64,000 nt of DNA. Source: CAZOEL01 sp964578835. Lineage in GTDB: Bacteria; Desulfobacterota; Syntrophobacteria; Syntrophobacterales; Syntrophobacteraceae. The stretch is taken from assembly GCA_964578835.1 (NCBI GenBank), contig CAZOEL010000026.1, forward strand, positions 11,145-75,144. The letters are read 5' to 3'. The notes beneath the pieces were generated by a model that worked only from the letters and a program-made list of their open reading frames with translations, did no database searches and had not been told where the DNA came from. This document shows, in pieces, positions 18,458 through 27,496 of the stretch. Numbering within the stretch: the stretch's first letter is position 1; the number at the start of each line of letters is the position of its first letter. The translations under genes and the position numbers were made by a program.

Positions 18458-19675
18458 TCATTCCGCGCGCAAAGCCTCGATGGGCTCCAGGCCGGCTGCC
18501 CGTGATGCGGGATACATTCCGAAGAAAACCCCCAGTATCACTGAGAACCCGAAAGCCATACCGGCTGACGGCCAGGAGATCAGGGTTTCCCAATACCCCA
18601 GGGTAGACAGCCCATACGCGCATCCAATTCCCACAAGGACGCCTGTTGCCCCTCCGGTCCCTGCCAGCAGAACGGACTCGATGAGAAACTGCACCCGAAT
18701 GTCCCGGCACCGTGCGCCAAGCGCCCGCCGAAGTCCGATCTCGCCCCGTCTCTCCCTGATGGCGATGAGCATCACCGCAAGAATCCCGACGCCGCCTACG
18801 AGAAGCGAGATGCCGGCAACGCTTCCGATGAGGATTGTCATAGATTCAGATGCCTCGCGCTCCGTTGCAAGCAGCGTCTCCTGGTTTTGGATGGTAAAGT
18901 CGTCCGGCTTTCCTCGCAGGCGATGCCGGATGCGCAAAAGATCCCGGATCTCCGACTCGGCCTTGCCCATCGAAGCGGTGTCCCTGGCCTGCACGTAGAC
19001 GGACTGCACGTAGGTTACGTTGAGCAGCCGGCGCATGGCGGTCGCGAGCGGCACGATGATGAGATCGTCCTGATCTGCGCCGTTCTGGTCGATCCCCTTG
19101 GGAGCCGTCACCCCAATGACCTCGAAGGGAGCGCGCCCGATCCGGATGGCCAAACCGATGGGATTGGTCTCGCCAAAGAGATTCCTCGCCACGGTCGGCC
19201 CGAGAACAGCCACCCTTTTGAGTGCGCGGTCTTCCTCCTCACTGAAGAGCCGTCCCCTGGCCGCCTCGAAATTACGGATAGAAAAGCCGGCAGCCGCCAT
19301 GCCCACCGCGAGGGTATTTGCCGTTTGATCTTCCCAGCGCACGGTGAGCTTCTTGCTCACAATCGGAGCGGCCAGGGCTACGGACGGGCACTCCCTGGCC
19401 ATTGCTTCGGTGTCCCGCAAAACGAGCGTTTTGACCGTTGCCATCTGGCGCTCCCGCCCGGCGATTATCCGCGTCTGCCCGGCATTGACCACAATGAGAT
19501 TGGTCCCCATGTTGCGGATGCGATCAAGGATGCGCTTCTGGGCTCCCTTGCCCGCCGAGACCATGAGGATCACCGAAGCGATGCCGACGACCACGCCGAT
19601 CACGCTCAAAAAGGTGCGCAGCTTGTTGGCCGCAAGGATCTCGACAGAAAGTTCGAGGTTCTTGCTAAGCTTCAT
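18458..19675 (-). CDS. MacB-type ABC transporter permease
   Basis: This 405-residue permease has the MacB/FtsX topology: one N-terminal helix (LSVIGVVVGIASVILMVSAG), a large periplasmic MacB_PCD domain, and three C-terminal helices within the FtsX domain (GEIGLRRALGARCRDIRVQFLIES). Its ATG overlaps the preceding permease stop as ATGA. With its paralogue and the ATPase at 20877-21611 it would form a mechanotransmission-type transporter that moves substrates from the periplasm or outer leaflet. Two different permeases per ATPase suggests a heterodimer. Confidence 0.93.
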   Translation of the reverse strand: MKLSKNLELSVEILAANKLRTFLSVIGVVVGIASVILMVSAGKGAQKRILDRIRNMGTNLIVVNAGQTRIIAGRERQMATVKTLVLRDTEAMARECPSVALAAPIVSKKLTVRWEDQTANTLAVGMAAAGFSIRNFEAARGRLFSEEEDRALKRVAVLGPTVARNLFGETNPIGLAIRIGRAPFEVIGVTAPKGIDQNGADQDDLIIVPLATAMRRLLNVTYVQSVYVQARDTASMGKAESEIRDLLRIRHRLRGKPDDFTIQNQETLLATEREASESMTILIGSVAGISLLVGGVGILAVMLIAIRERRGEIGLRRALGARCRDIRVQFLIESVLLAGTGGATGVLVGIGCAYGLSTLGYWETLISWPSAGMAFGFSVILGVFFGMYPASRAAGLEPIEALRAE

Positions 19676-20880
19676 TGAAGCGCCTCGACGGGTTTCAACC
19701 TAGCCGCCCGCCTGGCCGGCTGGATGCCGAAAAAGAGGCCCACGGCGAGAGAGAAGACCACGGCCAAGGCAAAGGGCTCCCAGGAGATGATAACGGGCGC
19801 TTTTACATACATCCCGACAAGTAGGCTCGCTCCCCAGCCGAAAACGCAGCCAAAGAGCATTCCGAGCAGAGTGATGGCCAGGGATTCAGCCAAAAACTGC
19901 ACGAAGATGTCCGATTGGGTAGCCCCGAGCGCCCTGCGCAGACCGATTTCTTTCACCCGCTCGCTTACCGATATGAGCAGGATGTTCATGAGCACGATCC
20001 CACCCACGATAAGGCTCAGGGCCGCAAGGGCGATGAGCAGGATTGAGAGCGTCCCCGAGATGCCGCGGGCCGCCCTGGCGATATCCGCGGCCGTAACGAT
20101 GGCAAAATCATCCTCCTGTGGAGGGGTGATATGGTGGCGCTCATGGAGGATCTTTCGGATTTCGTCGCCGATGGGGACAAGGTCTTTGGTATCTTTCACC
20201 TTGACACGGACGTAGCTTATGTAGTCCACGTTGAGGAGCCGGCGCATGCCCGTTGTGAGCGGCACGAGTACCCGGTTGTCCATGTCGCCGCCGCTCGGAC
20301 TCGTTCCGCGGCTCTCCAGCACCCCTTTTACGAGAAACCGCGTGGCGCCAATCTGGATGTACTCGCCAACGGGGTCGGCGTCTCCGAAGAGCGTGCGGCT
20401 AAGGGTTGTCCCAATATTACAGATGCGCGCCATGGTGCTCATGTCTTCGGCGTTGATGGGATCTCCGCTCTTCACATCCCACTCCCAGGCTTCGTAAAAG
20501 TCGGACTCTACGGCAAAAACAGCTGCCTGCGTCTGGGCGTTGCCCGCCCTGATGGAGGAGCCCCGCTTAGTCACACCGGGGGAGAGCAGCTCGATGCCCT
20601 GAACCTGGCTCCTTATGGCCTCGAGATCATCGAGCTTAAGCGTGGTGATTCCTTCCTGAGGCGGTGAAAACCCTTTGCCCCCTCCGGCCGTTATCATGAT
20701 GGCTTTGATCCCGAAGCTGTTCACCTTCTTCATCACGTTTTGCTCGGTCCCCTTGCCCATGGCCATAATGACGGTCAAGGCAGCGATGCCTACGATGGTT
20801 CCGGCCATCATGAAAAACGTGCGCAGCTTGTTGGCTCCAAGGGACTGGACACCTTCTTTTACAATGCGAGAGGCTCTCAT
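19672..20880 (-). CDS. MacB-type ABC transporter permease
   Basis: This 402-residue paralogue has the same layout: N-terminal helix (TFFMMAGTIVGIAALTVIMAMG), MacB_PCD periplasmic domain, and the C-terminal FtsX domain with VKEIGLRRALGATQSDIFVQFLAES. Its start overlaps the ATPase stop by four bases and its stop overlaps the next permease start by four bases, so the three genes are translationally coupled. Confidence 0.93.
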   Translation of the reverse strand: MRASRIVKEGVQSLGANKLRTFFMMAGTIVGIAALTVIMAMGKGTEQNVMKKVNSFGIKAIMITAGGGKGFSPPQEGITTLKLDDLEAIRSQVQGIELLSPGVTKRGSSIRAGNAQTQAAVFAVESDFYEAWEWDVKSGDPINAEDMSTMARICNIGTTLSRTLFGDADPVGEYIQIGATRFLVKGVLESRGTSPSGGDMDNRVLVPLTTGMRRLLNVDYISYVRVKVKDTKDLVPIGDEIRKILHERHHITPPQEDDFAIVTAADIARAARGISGTLSILLIALAALSLIVGGIVLMNILLISVSERVKEIGLRRALGATQSDIFVQFLAESLAITLLGMLFGCVFGWGASLLVGMYVKAPVIISWEPFALAVVFSLAVGLFFGIQPARRAARLKPVEALQ

Positions 20881-21611
20881 CGATGATCCTCCCCGGCTTT
20901 GAGTGCTTCGAGCTCCTCATGCGGATCTTTGGGCGATTGGACCCTTCGATCGCTTGCCACCCGGCCGTCCTTGAGCTGGATGATGCGGTTAGCGTGCTCG
21001 GCCGTCGCCTCATCGTGGGTGACCATGATGATGGTTCGCCCCTCCCCGTTGAGGCGCCTGAAGATGGAGAGCACCTCAAGGCCGCTCTTTCTGTCGAGGT
21101 TTCCCGTGGGCTCATCGGCCAAAATGATGGACGGGTCGGTCACAAGCGCCCGGGCGATAGCCACCCGCTGCTGCTGGCCTCCGGAGAGCTCGTTCGGCCG
21201 GTGATCCATCCGGTCGGAAAGCCCAACGGAGGAGAGCACTTGACTGGCCCTCTCCTCCGCATCCTCCGGGTATTCGTCCGCGTAGATGAGAGGCAGCATA
21301 ACGTTTTTCAAGGCGCTTGCGCGGGCAAGCAGGTGAAACTGCTGGAAGACAAAGCCGATTTCATGGTTTCGAAGGTGGGAGAGGGCGTCATCATCAAGGC
21401 TTTCGACCTCTGTACCGTTTAGGGTGTAGTGCCCGCCCGTGGGTTTATCGAGGCAGCCTATGATGTTCATGAGAGTCGATTTCCCCGTCCCCGAGGTTCC
21501 CATGATGGCCACATACTCGCCAGCCTCGATCCCGAAGGAGACGCCCTTTAGCACTTGCGTGGCGATGGTCCCCTTGGAAAAGGTCTTCTCAAGGTCTTTC
21601 ACTTCGATCAT
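20877..21611 (-). CDS. MacB/LolD-type ABC transporter ATPase
   Basis: This 244-residue ATPase has Walker A GTSGTGKST, Q-loop FVFQQFHLL, signature LSGGQQQRVAIARAL, Walker B IILADEPTGNLD and a switch His in MVTHDEAT. The family powers FtsX-fold permeases. It starts directly after the adaptor gene stop and overlaps the downstream permease, completing an adaptor-ATPase-permease-permease unit. Confidence 0.95.
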   Translation of the reverse strand: MIEVKDLEKTFSKGTIATQVLKGVSFGIEAGEYVAIMGTSGTGKSTLMNIIGCLDKPTGGHYTLNGTEVESLDDDALSHLRNHEIGFVFQQFHLLARASALKNVMLPLIYADEYPEDAEERASQVLSSVGLSDRMDHRPNELSGGQQQRVAIARALVTDPSIILADEPTGNLDRKSGLEVLSIFRRLNGEGRTIIMVTHDEATAEHANRIIQLKDGRVASDRRVQSPKDPHEELEALKAGEDHR

Positions 21612-22751
21612 CTATGCTCCTCCGTTCTTCTTCTCAGTCTGGCCGGGAGTTGAAAGCAGCACCGTTTCCCCCTCCTTGAGCCCGCCGGCGATTTCTATCC
21701 AGGGGCCATCCTTCCATCCCGTCTTGACTTCCCGAGGCTCGGCTCGACCGTTTGCCGGCACGTAGACAAGGGTTTTGCCTCTCTCCCGCTTCACGGCTTC
21801 CGCAGGCACGGCGAGCACTCCCTGCCTCGCCTCCAGCAGAATGGTCACACTGGTTGTCATGTCGGGTCTAAGGATCCCGTCATAGGGGGAGGTGATGTCG
21901 ATCACGGTGTCGTAGTTCACCACGTTTTCCTGGATGACCGCCTTGGGATAGACGGCAACGACATTCCCTTCGAATTCCCTGGCCGGGAAGGAATCGACCG
22001 TGAAGACGGCCTTTTGTCCCACTCGCACCTTTCCAATATCCACCTCGTCCACAAAGGCATCCACCTGGAGACGGGTAAGGTCGATGATGGTCACAAAAAC
22101 CGGGGCGTTGAGTCCTGCGGTGACGGTCTCACCCTCCTGGGTCGAAACCGATGCGATGACTCCGGAGATGGGAGCGGTGAGGGTGGCGTAGGCAAGGTTC
22201 GCCACGGATTCTTTGAGGGCGGCCTTGGCCGATTCCACCTGGCGCTGAGCGAGGCGAAGCCCCGCCTGGTTGACGGTAAACTCTTTTGCGGCGATATCCA
22301 GGGCATCCTGGCTGACGGCGCGTCTTACAATGAGTTCTTTATGCCTCTGGAGTTGCACCTGCGCTAGCTTGAGCCGCGCCTGAACATCTTCGATTCTGGC
22401 TTCAGCCACGGCAAGCTCGGCTCTGTTGCGCTCGACCCTGGCGGTGAGGTCCTCCTTTTCGAGCTCGGCTATGACCTGGCCCTTCTTGACGAAATCCCCG
22501 ATATTGGCATAGAGCCGTATCACTTTGCCCGAAATGCGCGCGCCGACCTTCACTTCAGAGCCCACCTGCGACTTGACGGCGCCCGTAGCCAGAACGGTCG
22601 AGGAGAAATCTCTGCGGATGACTTGCGCAGTTACGGGACCAGTCGGTTCCGCATTCTTTGCGGTGGACGCATACTGCCACCATCCTAACCCGCTTGCGGC
22701 AAGAACGAGGAGAACCAACGGGATGATCAAACGTCGGGATTTCTTCTTCAC
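21612..22751 (-). CDS. MacA-like periplasmic adaptor
   Basis: This 379-residue protein starts with GTG (AAAGG upstream). One N-terminal membrane helix (RLIIPLVLLVLAASGLGWW) precedes a lipoyl half motif (GKVIRLYANIGDFVKKGQVI), a long alpha hairpin and the second half (LTAPISGVIASVSTQEGETV). The order adaptor, ATPase, permeases is that of macAB-type operons. No dedicated outer membrane channel lies beside it; the one at 9467-10939 further along the run could serve. Confidence 0.92.
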   Translation of the reverse strand: MKKKSRRLIIPLVLLVLAASGLGWWQYASTAKNAEPTGPVTAQVIRRDFSSTVLATGAVKSQVGSEVKVGARISGKVIRLYANIGDFVKKGQVIAELEKEDLTARVERNRAELAVAEARIEDVQARLKLAQVQLQRHKELIVRRAVSQDALDIAAKEFTVNQAGLRLAQRQVESAKAALKESVANLAYATLTAPISGVIASVSTQEGETVTAGLNAPVFVTIIDLTRLQVDAFVDEVDIGKVRVGQKAVFTVDSFPAREFEGNVVAVYPKAVIQENVVNYDTVIDITSPYDGILRPDMTTSVTILLEARQGVLAVPAEAVKRERGKTLVYVPANGRAEPREVKTGWKDGPWIEIAGGLKEGETVLLSTPGQTEKKNGGA

Positions 22752-22797
22752 TGCAAGGTACCTTTCAGTTTCGCGTTAATGAAGAAAAGCGCCTTAT

Positions 22798-23301
22798 TCA
22801 CTCCTGGCTTTCTCCCGGCCTGCCATGCTCGAAGGGTTTCATCCAGGGAGGGCATGCTTGCGCGTTGGTTCCGATGCGCGCCTTGATGAGATCGAAAAAC
22901 CGAGCTCGCTGCTCAGGTTTTAAGAAACCGCTTGCTTTGAGAAAATGAGCGATGACCCGATCATGGACTGCTCCCTGCAAGCTTTGGATCTCCTGCTGCT
23001 TGCTTTCGATTGCCTGCTGATCGGGAGACGCGGCGCCCAGAAGATCGATGAGCTCGGTTTGTTTTGTCTTGATTTCCTGCCCCAGCTCATGGAGCCGGGC
23101 CTGGAAGCTGTCCCGTTCGGCTCTAAACTGTTCGATCTGGTCAGGCGTCAGGCCGAGTTGCAGGAAAAGAGGCCCTCCGGGAGGCGGAACCGGATGCGCT
23201 CCGGCAAGCAAGGGCAGCTTGTAAGTAAGATATGTTGCAGCAAAGAATATGTTCATAGCAATGGAGGCGATGAACAGAATCTTTTTCATGCTCTCTTTCA
23301 T
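22798..23301 (-). CDS. Spy/CnrX-like periplasmic heavy-metal sensor protein
   Basis: This 167-residue protein has an N-terminal signal anchor (ILFIASIAMNIFFAATYLTY). The helical domain carries LGLTPDQIEQFRAERDSFQARL and FLKPEQRARFFDLIKARI, the two LTPEQ-like repeats of the Spy/CpxP/CnrX fold. Such proteins bind metals or unfolded proteins in the periplasm and often tune a sigma/anti-sigma pair. An ECF pair heads this gene run at 26921-28069, so a CnrX-like sensing role is a reasonable inference. Confidence 0.82.
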   Translation of the reverse strand: MKESMKKILFIASIAMNIFFAATYLTYKLPLLAGAHPVPPPGGPLFLQLGLTPDQIEQFRAERDSFQARLHELGQEIKTKQTELIDLLGAASPDQQAIESKQQEIQSLQGAVHDRVIAHFLKASGFLKPEQRARFFDLIKARIGTNAQACPPWMKPFEHGRPGESQE

Positions 23302-23344
23302 TGGATTCTCTCCGAATTCATCTATCTGCCGGTCTCTTTGGGAA

Positions 23345-24580
23345 TCAGAGCTTCCTCAGTATCTCGGCAGGCTTCATGGCGGTCGTCCTTCTGCCCATGA
23401 GCCAGCTTGCCAAGGCGCCCGCCATGAGCGAAAGCCCTAGAGACAGAGAGGCAAGGCGAAAGGATACACTAATCGGTAGCCTGACGGATTGAACCGCGGC
23501 CTCCCCATCCCTGGCGAATGCCGGCAGCGGGTTGAGCTCCCAGGGGGTGATGGTTGTGATCTGAAGAAGCCCCAGCAGATAGGAGATGAGGTATCCCACG
23601 AGCACCCCGAGTACGCCGCCAAGGAGAGCCTGGAGCAATACCTCTCCCATGAGCTGCCTTTGCACGTCCCTTTCCGTCCAGCCAACGGCTTTTAGAATGC
23701 CGATCTCGCGGGAGCGTTCAACAAGGTTTGCAAGCATCGTTTTGATGATAAGAAAGACCGCTCCTCCAAGGGCAACGAGAGAGGCCAAAAGAGAGAACTG
23801 ATCGGAGATTTTGGAGATCCCGCCCATGAGCTCGACCATCGAATCGGAGCTCGCTGCCGAGGCCCCGGGAACTGCCCGGGGAATCTGCTCCTTTACCTGG
23901 CTTAGAAGCGAGGGGCTCTTGAGGCGAAGGTAGACGACGTTTACGGCCCCGGGTTCGCCAGCGAGCAGGGCCTGCGCATCGGCAAGGGAAAGATAGATGT
24001 TGGCCGAAGCTGTCTGCGAGCCTTCCTTGATTTCAATCAGCCCGACCACGGTAAAGGAGCGATCTGCAATCGAGATGGAATCGCCTGGCTGAATTTGGCG
24101 AAATTTGGCAAAGTGCTTCTCAAGGACAGCTTCTCCGGGATTTTTGGGGAAAATGCCCTTTACAAGCCATTCCTTTACTTTCACCGCGCCGAGGTCGGAG
24201 TGCTCCAAATCGACCCCCATGATGGTCTTGAAGCCGCCCTTGTCAAAATCCCAGAGAAGCAGCGATGAGGCCATGGCATCGACTCCCTCCATGGCTCCAA
24301 GTTTTTCCACCTCAGCGGGGGAAAGCGACTGGTTGGAGAAAGGAAGGCGTACGCCCCGCATGGATGCCGGAGGCTGGCCTTCGGCGCTGCGCTTTTCGGC
24401 CCGCTGCGCGATGAGGTCTGCGCCGATACTCTTGAATGGCTCGCTTACCGCCTTCTGGTAAGCAGCGGAAATTGCATTGATGGATACGAAAAGAGCGATC
24501 CCGATCCCGATTCCAAGGACGTTTACAAGGGTCCTGTGATGATGATGGCGCAGTTCCTTCAATATATAGGCATAGTTCAT
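23345..24580 (-). CDS. FtsX-family ABC transporter permease
   Basis: This 411-residue permease has an N-terminal helix (VNVLGIGIGIALFVSINAIS), a periplasmic domain and an FtsX C-terminal domain (SREIGILKAVGWTERDVQRQLMGEV). The frame is open up to 24703, but the ATG at 24580 follows a GGAATGAGG ribosome site and sits 7 bases after the preceding stop. It is a clear paralogue of the permease at 25671-26921, so the two probably pair with the ATPase at 25001. Confidence 0.91.
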   Translation of the reverse strand: MNYAYILKELRHHHHRTLVNVLGIGIGIALFVSINAISAAYQKAVSEPFKSIGADLIAQRAEKRSAEGQPPASMRGVRLPFSNQSLSPAEVEKLGAMEGVDAMASSLLLWDFDKGGFKTIMGVDLEHSDLGAVKVKEWLVKGIFPKNPGEAVLEKHFAKFRQIQPGDSISIADRSFTVVGLIEIKEGSQTASANIYLSLADAQALLAGEPGAVNVVYLRLKSPSLLSQVKEQIPRAVPGASAASSDSMVELMGGISKISDQFSLLASLVALGGAVFLIIKTMLANLVERSREIGILKAVGWTERDVQRQLMGEVLLQALLGGVLGVLVGYLISYLLGLLQITTITPWELNPLPAFARDGEAAVQSVRLPISVSFRLASLSLGLSLMAGALASWLMGRRTTAMKPAEILRKL

Positions 24581-24587
24581 GGCGGCC

Positions 24588-25004
24588 TCATTCCTTGGCA
24601 ATGATCTGATCGATTGCTTTTTGAAGGTCTGAAACGGTCCATTTGCCCTGGAAGAAAAGAGGACCGGCTCCGGTCGGAAAGCCCGAGAACGTGACCTCCT
24701 CACCGTTCAGTGTGGCGCCGTCTTTTCCATTCAACCAAATCTTGAGGGGAACATGCTGGCTGATGCCTTTCTTCTTCATGAAGACCGCTCCCTCATCACT
24801 CTCAAAGTCATGCCAGGAGACATCGACCCTTGCGCCGTAGCGGGAGAAGAGCTCACGCATATCCTTTAGAGTTGGCTGCAGGGGGCCGTGATCCATGTAG
24901 AGCACATCGATTTGGAGCGGTTTGGCGGCAGGCGCCATCGAGACGACGCCACTCAGGGAAAAAACCATCGCAACAACAACACAGCAGAATAGCAACCGTT
25001 TCAT
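24588..25004 (-). CDS. secreted thioredoxin-fold-like protein
   Basis: This 138-residue protein has a signal peptide (LLFCCVVVAMVFSLSGVVSM). The mature part reads LQIDVLYMDHGPLQPTLKDMRELFSRYG and then HVPLKIWLNGKD, suggesting a thioredoxin-like fold without the CXXC pair. Its start overlaps the ATPase stop (ATGA), and the next permease starts 7 bases after it. It may be a periplasmic accessory of the ABC module. The family assignment is tentative. Confidence 0.7.
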   Translation of the reverse strand: MKRLLFCCVVVAMVFSLSGVVSMAPAAKPLQIDVLYMDHGPLQPTLKDMRELFSRYGARVDVSWHDFESDEGAVFMKKKGISQHVPLKIWLNGKDGATLNGEEVTFSGFPTGAGPLFFQGKWTVSDLQKAIDQIIAKE

Positions 25005-25678
25005 GCAACCACCTCCCCGTCCAGCATTCGGATGACGCGCTCGGCAGAGCGCGCGGTTTCAAGTTCATGAGTGACCATGAGGACCGCCATCCCGTTTTCC
25101 TTATGGAGTTTGTTCAAAATGTCCATAATGGCGGCGCCGGTAGCGGTATCGAGATTCCCGGTGGGCTCGTCCGCAAAGACGATCTTGGGGTGGTTGATGA
25201 GAGCCCTGGCGATGGCGACCCGCTGCTTCTCGCCCCCAGAGAGAGCCGAGGGCAGATGGTTCAGCCGGTGGCCCATCTCCATCTGCTCGAGGAGCTGTGT
25301 TGACCGGGCTCTTCGCTCCTCACCCGCCATCTTTACGGGAAAAAGGGGCAGAGCGACATTCTCCCAGGCCGAAAGAGTCGGGATGAGGTGGAAGGATTGG
25401 AAGATGAAGCCGACATTCTCGCGCCTGAAGAGCGCCAGCTCATTTTCCGAGGCGCTGGTGATCTTCTTTCCGCAAAGATGCACCTCACCCGTTGCAGGTT
25501 TTTCGAGGCCCGAAAGAAGTGATAGAAGGGTCGTCTTGCCGCTTCCGGACTTTCCGACCAGGCAGACGAACTCCCCTGCCTTCACGCTAAGGGATACCCC
25601 GCGCACCACCTCAAGGGAGCCGTACTTCATGCCCAGATCCGAACACTTTAGTATCGCCGAGTTGTTAGAGCTATTCAT
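25001..25678 (-). CDS. LolD/MacB-type ABC transporter ATPase
   Basis: This 225-residue ATPase has Walker A GKSGSGKTT, Q-loop FIFQSFHLI, signature LSGGEKQRVAIARAL, Walker B IVFADEPTGNLD and switch MVTHELET. Its start overlaps the upstream permease stop by 8 bases and its stop overlaps the thioredoxin-like start by 4. It would energise the two FtsX-like permeases on either side. Confidence 0.95.
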   Translation of the reverse strand: MNSSNNSAILKCSDLGMKYGSLEVVRGVSLSVKAGEFVCLVGKSGSGKTTLLSLLSGLEKPATGEVHLCGKKITSASENELALFRRENVGFIFQSFHLIPTLSAWENVALPLFPVKMAGEERRARSTQLLEQMEMGHRLNHLPSALSGGEKQRVAIARALINHPKIVFADEPTGNLDTATGAAIMDILNKLHKENGMAVLMVTHELETARSAERVIRMLDGEVVA

Positions 25679-26921
25679 GCCTTAAGACCTCCGAAGGTTT
25701 GATTTTAGAAATATGCCTTCCCAGGAGCCCTCCCGTCATCGCTCCGATGGAAACGGAAAGGAGGACCGCAAAGGCCGCGAGGCTCCAGGGCACATGCACG
25801 GGAAGCCTCAGGGTTTTAAAGATCGGGTCCCCTCCTCCGGGCAGAAAGTGCGGAGTGGGGCTCATCTCCCAGGGGATAGGGATGCTCACCGTCATGAAGC
25901 TCAAGAAGAAAGCGATCAAGGCTGCAACGACAAGCCCAAGGAACCCGGCGATGAGGCACTGGGCGATAGATTCCGCCATGAGCTGGGCTGCCACATTGCG
26001 GTTGGTCCAGCCCACGGCCTTCAAGACTCCGATCTCTCTTGCCCGCTCGGCCACATTTCCAGCCATGGTCTTGAAGGCGATGAGAACCGCAACGATCACG
26101 GCAATGAGAGAGGCTGTGAAGGTGAACTTTTCAGAGAGGGCGAAAAGGCTTCCAAGGAGCTTCAGGAAAGAATCGGGAGTGGCGACGGTCGATTTCTTGC
26201 CAAGGATCGATCTCGTAGCGCCCGCCACCTCGCTAATCCACTCCTGTTCCACTTTCAGGAAAAGAAGGTTTACGTCCTCAGAGCTAAACGGCGAAACGGT
26301 CTGAAGCTGGGGCGAGACAGTCGCTATTGACTGGGCCTCTTTGAGAGGCAGGTACACGTTGGCCACGGCGATCTTGGCGGCGCGCGAGGCGTCGATAAAT
26401 CCCACGACCGGGTACGATCTTCCGGCAACGCTTATGGTTTCCCCGATCTTGATTCCAAACTGGCGCGCATAAGCAACCTCTAAGAGCGCCTCGGGTTTTT
26501 CAGAATCGAAGAACCGGCCCTCACTCACTGCTGTGGAGAGTATTCCAGGTCCAACGGGGTTTTTGCTCTCGATTCCAAGCACGATCCAGGCGTGATCAGG
26601 ATCGAAAACCCACAGGAGAACGGCCTCGCCCATTCCCATCACGCCTGAAACCCGACTGATTTTCTGGATCTCATCCCTTGTGATGGTCCCCGCCGAGCAG
26701 GGAAATACTGCCCCGGAGAGCTCCTGGGGAACCTCCGCAGAGCGTTGGACCGTGATATCGGCGCCGATCTCCTTCAAGGGCGCTCGAGCCGCCTGGCGGT
26801 ACGCCAGGGAGAGGGAGTTGAGGACGATCAGGACCGTGATTCCTATCGAGAGGCCAAGGATCGAAGTGAGAGTTCTTCGCTTCTGGTGGTAGAGCTCTTT
26901 TCCGATGTAGCGTAGATCCAT
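25671..26921 (-). CDS. FtsX-family ABC transporter permease
   Basis: This 416-residue permease shares its N-terminal pattern with the 23345 gene (RTLTSILGLSIGITVLIVLN) and ends with the FtsX domain (AREIGVLKAVGWTNRNVAAQLMAES). The frame is open to 27167 but the real start is the ATG at 26921, which shares one base with the anti-sigma stop (TAATG), so translation is coupled to the regulator gene. Confidence 0.91.
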   Translation of the reverse strand: MDLRYIGKELYHQKRRTLTSILGLSIGITVLIVLNSLSLAYRQAARAPLKEIGADITVQRSAEVPQELSGAVFPCSAGTITRDEIQKISRVSGVMGMGEAVLLWVFDPDHAWIVLGIESKNPVGPGILSTAVSEGRFFDSEKPEALLEVAYARQFGIKIGETISVAGRSYPVVGFIDASRAAKIAVANVYLPLKEAQSIATVSPQLQTVSPFSSEDVNLLFLKVEQEWISEVAGATRSILGKKSTVATPDSFLKLLGSLFALSEKFTFTASLIAVIVAVLIAFKTMAGNVAERAREIGVLKAVGWTNRNVAAQLMAESIAQCLIAGFLGLVVAALIAFFLSFMTVSIPIPWEMSPTPHFLPGGGDPIFKTLRLPVHVPWSLAAFAVLLSVSIGAMTGGLLGRHISKIKPSEVLRHE

Positions 26922-27427
26922 TACGGGGTCTCCATTGAGTTGGATGCCAGGGAGAGGTAGGCCGAGCCCAGGGATGCAGGCGGAGTGGGGCTGAACCACT
27001 CGAACCCATCCAGGTTCTGCGACTCGGCAACGGATGCCTGGGGATTTGCGGAAAGGGAAATCTCCTTGCTCATGGACATTCCTAGATAACAGGCCAGGAG
27101 CACCATGGCGCAGGCGGCAAGCCGCATAGGGACCGAAAGCTCGAAAATCCACTGAAGCGGCTGCCAATCCTTGGGAAAGAAGGATCTTCTTTGCCTGGGA
27201 AGAGGAGCCATTCTTCTCGCCTCCGCCATGACTCGAACGGAAAACCCCTCCGGCAGCGGGGGAGCACTGAGGCTGTCGAGGATGTTTTCAACCGCCCTGA
27301 TACGCTCGAACTGGCTGCGACAAGAAGGGCAGGCGTCGAGATGCTCATCCATCTCGCTCATGAGTCCAGCCGATACTTCGCCATCTACGTAAGCCTGTAA
27401 ACGGGAAAGGACCTTTTTGCAGTTCAT
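26921..27427 (-). CDS. zinc-finger (zf-HC2) transmembrane anti-sigma factor
   Basis: This 168-residue protein begins with a zf-HC2 anti-sigma domain. A conserved pattern of Cys near residue 3, His in MDEHLDACPSCRSQ and the CPSC pair would bind zinc and the sigma factor. One membrane segment (LAACAMVLLACYLGMSM, near residue 110) is followed by a short periplasmic tail. I use the ATG at 27427 because AAGGAG lies 7 bases upstream. It follows the ECF sigma gene and overlaps the first permease gene, so it should sense an envelope or metal signal. Confidence 0.88.
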   Translation of the reverse strand: MNCKKVLSRLQAYVDGEVSAGLMSEMDEHLDACPSCRSQFERIRAVENILDSLSAPPLPEGFSVRVMAEARRMAPLPRQRRSFFPKDWQPLQWIFELSVPMRLAACAMVLLACYLGMSMSKEISLSANPQASVAESQNLDGFEWFSPTPPASLGSAYLSLASNSMETP

Positions 27428-27496
27428 GATCATCTCCTTTCAAAATGTATAAACGAACGAGACGGTAAAAACCCCCGGTCAAAAATCAACTTTTTT

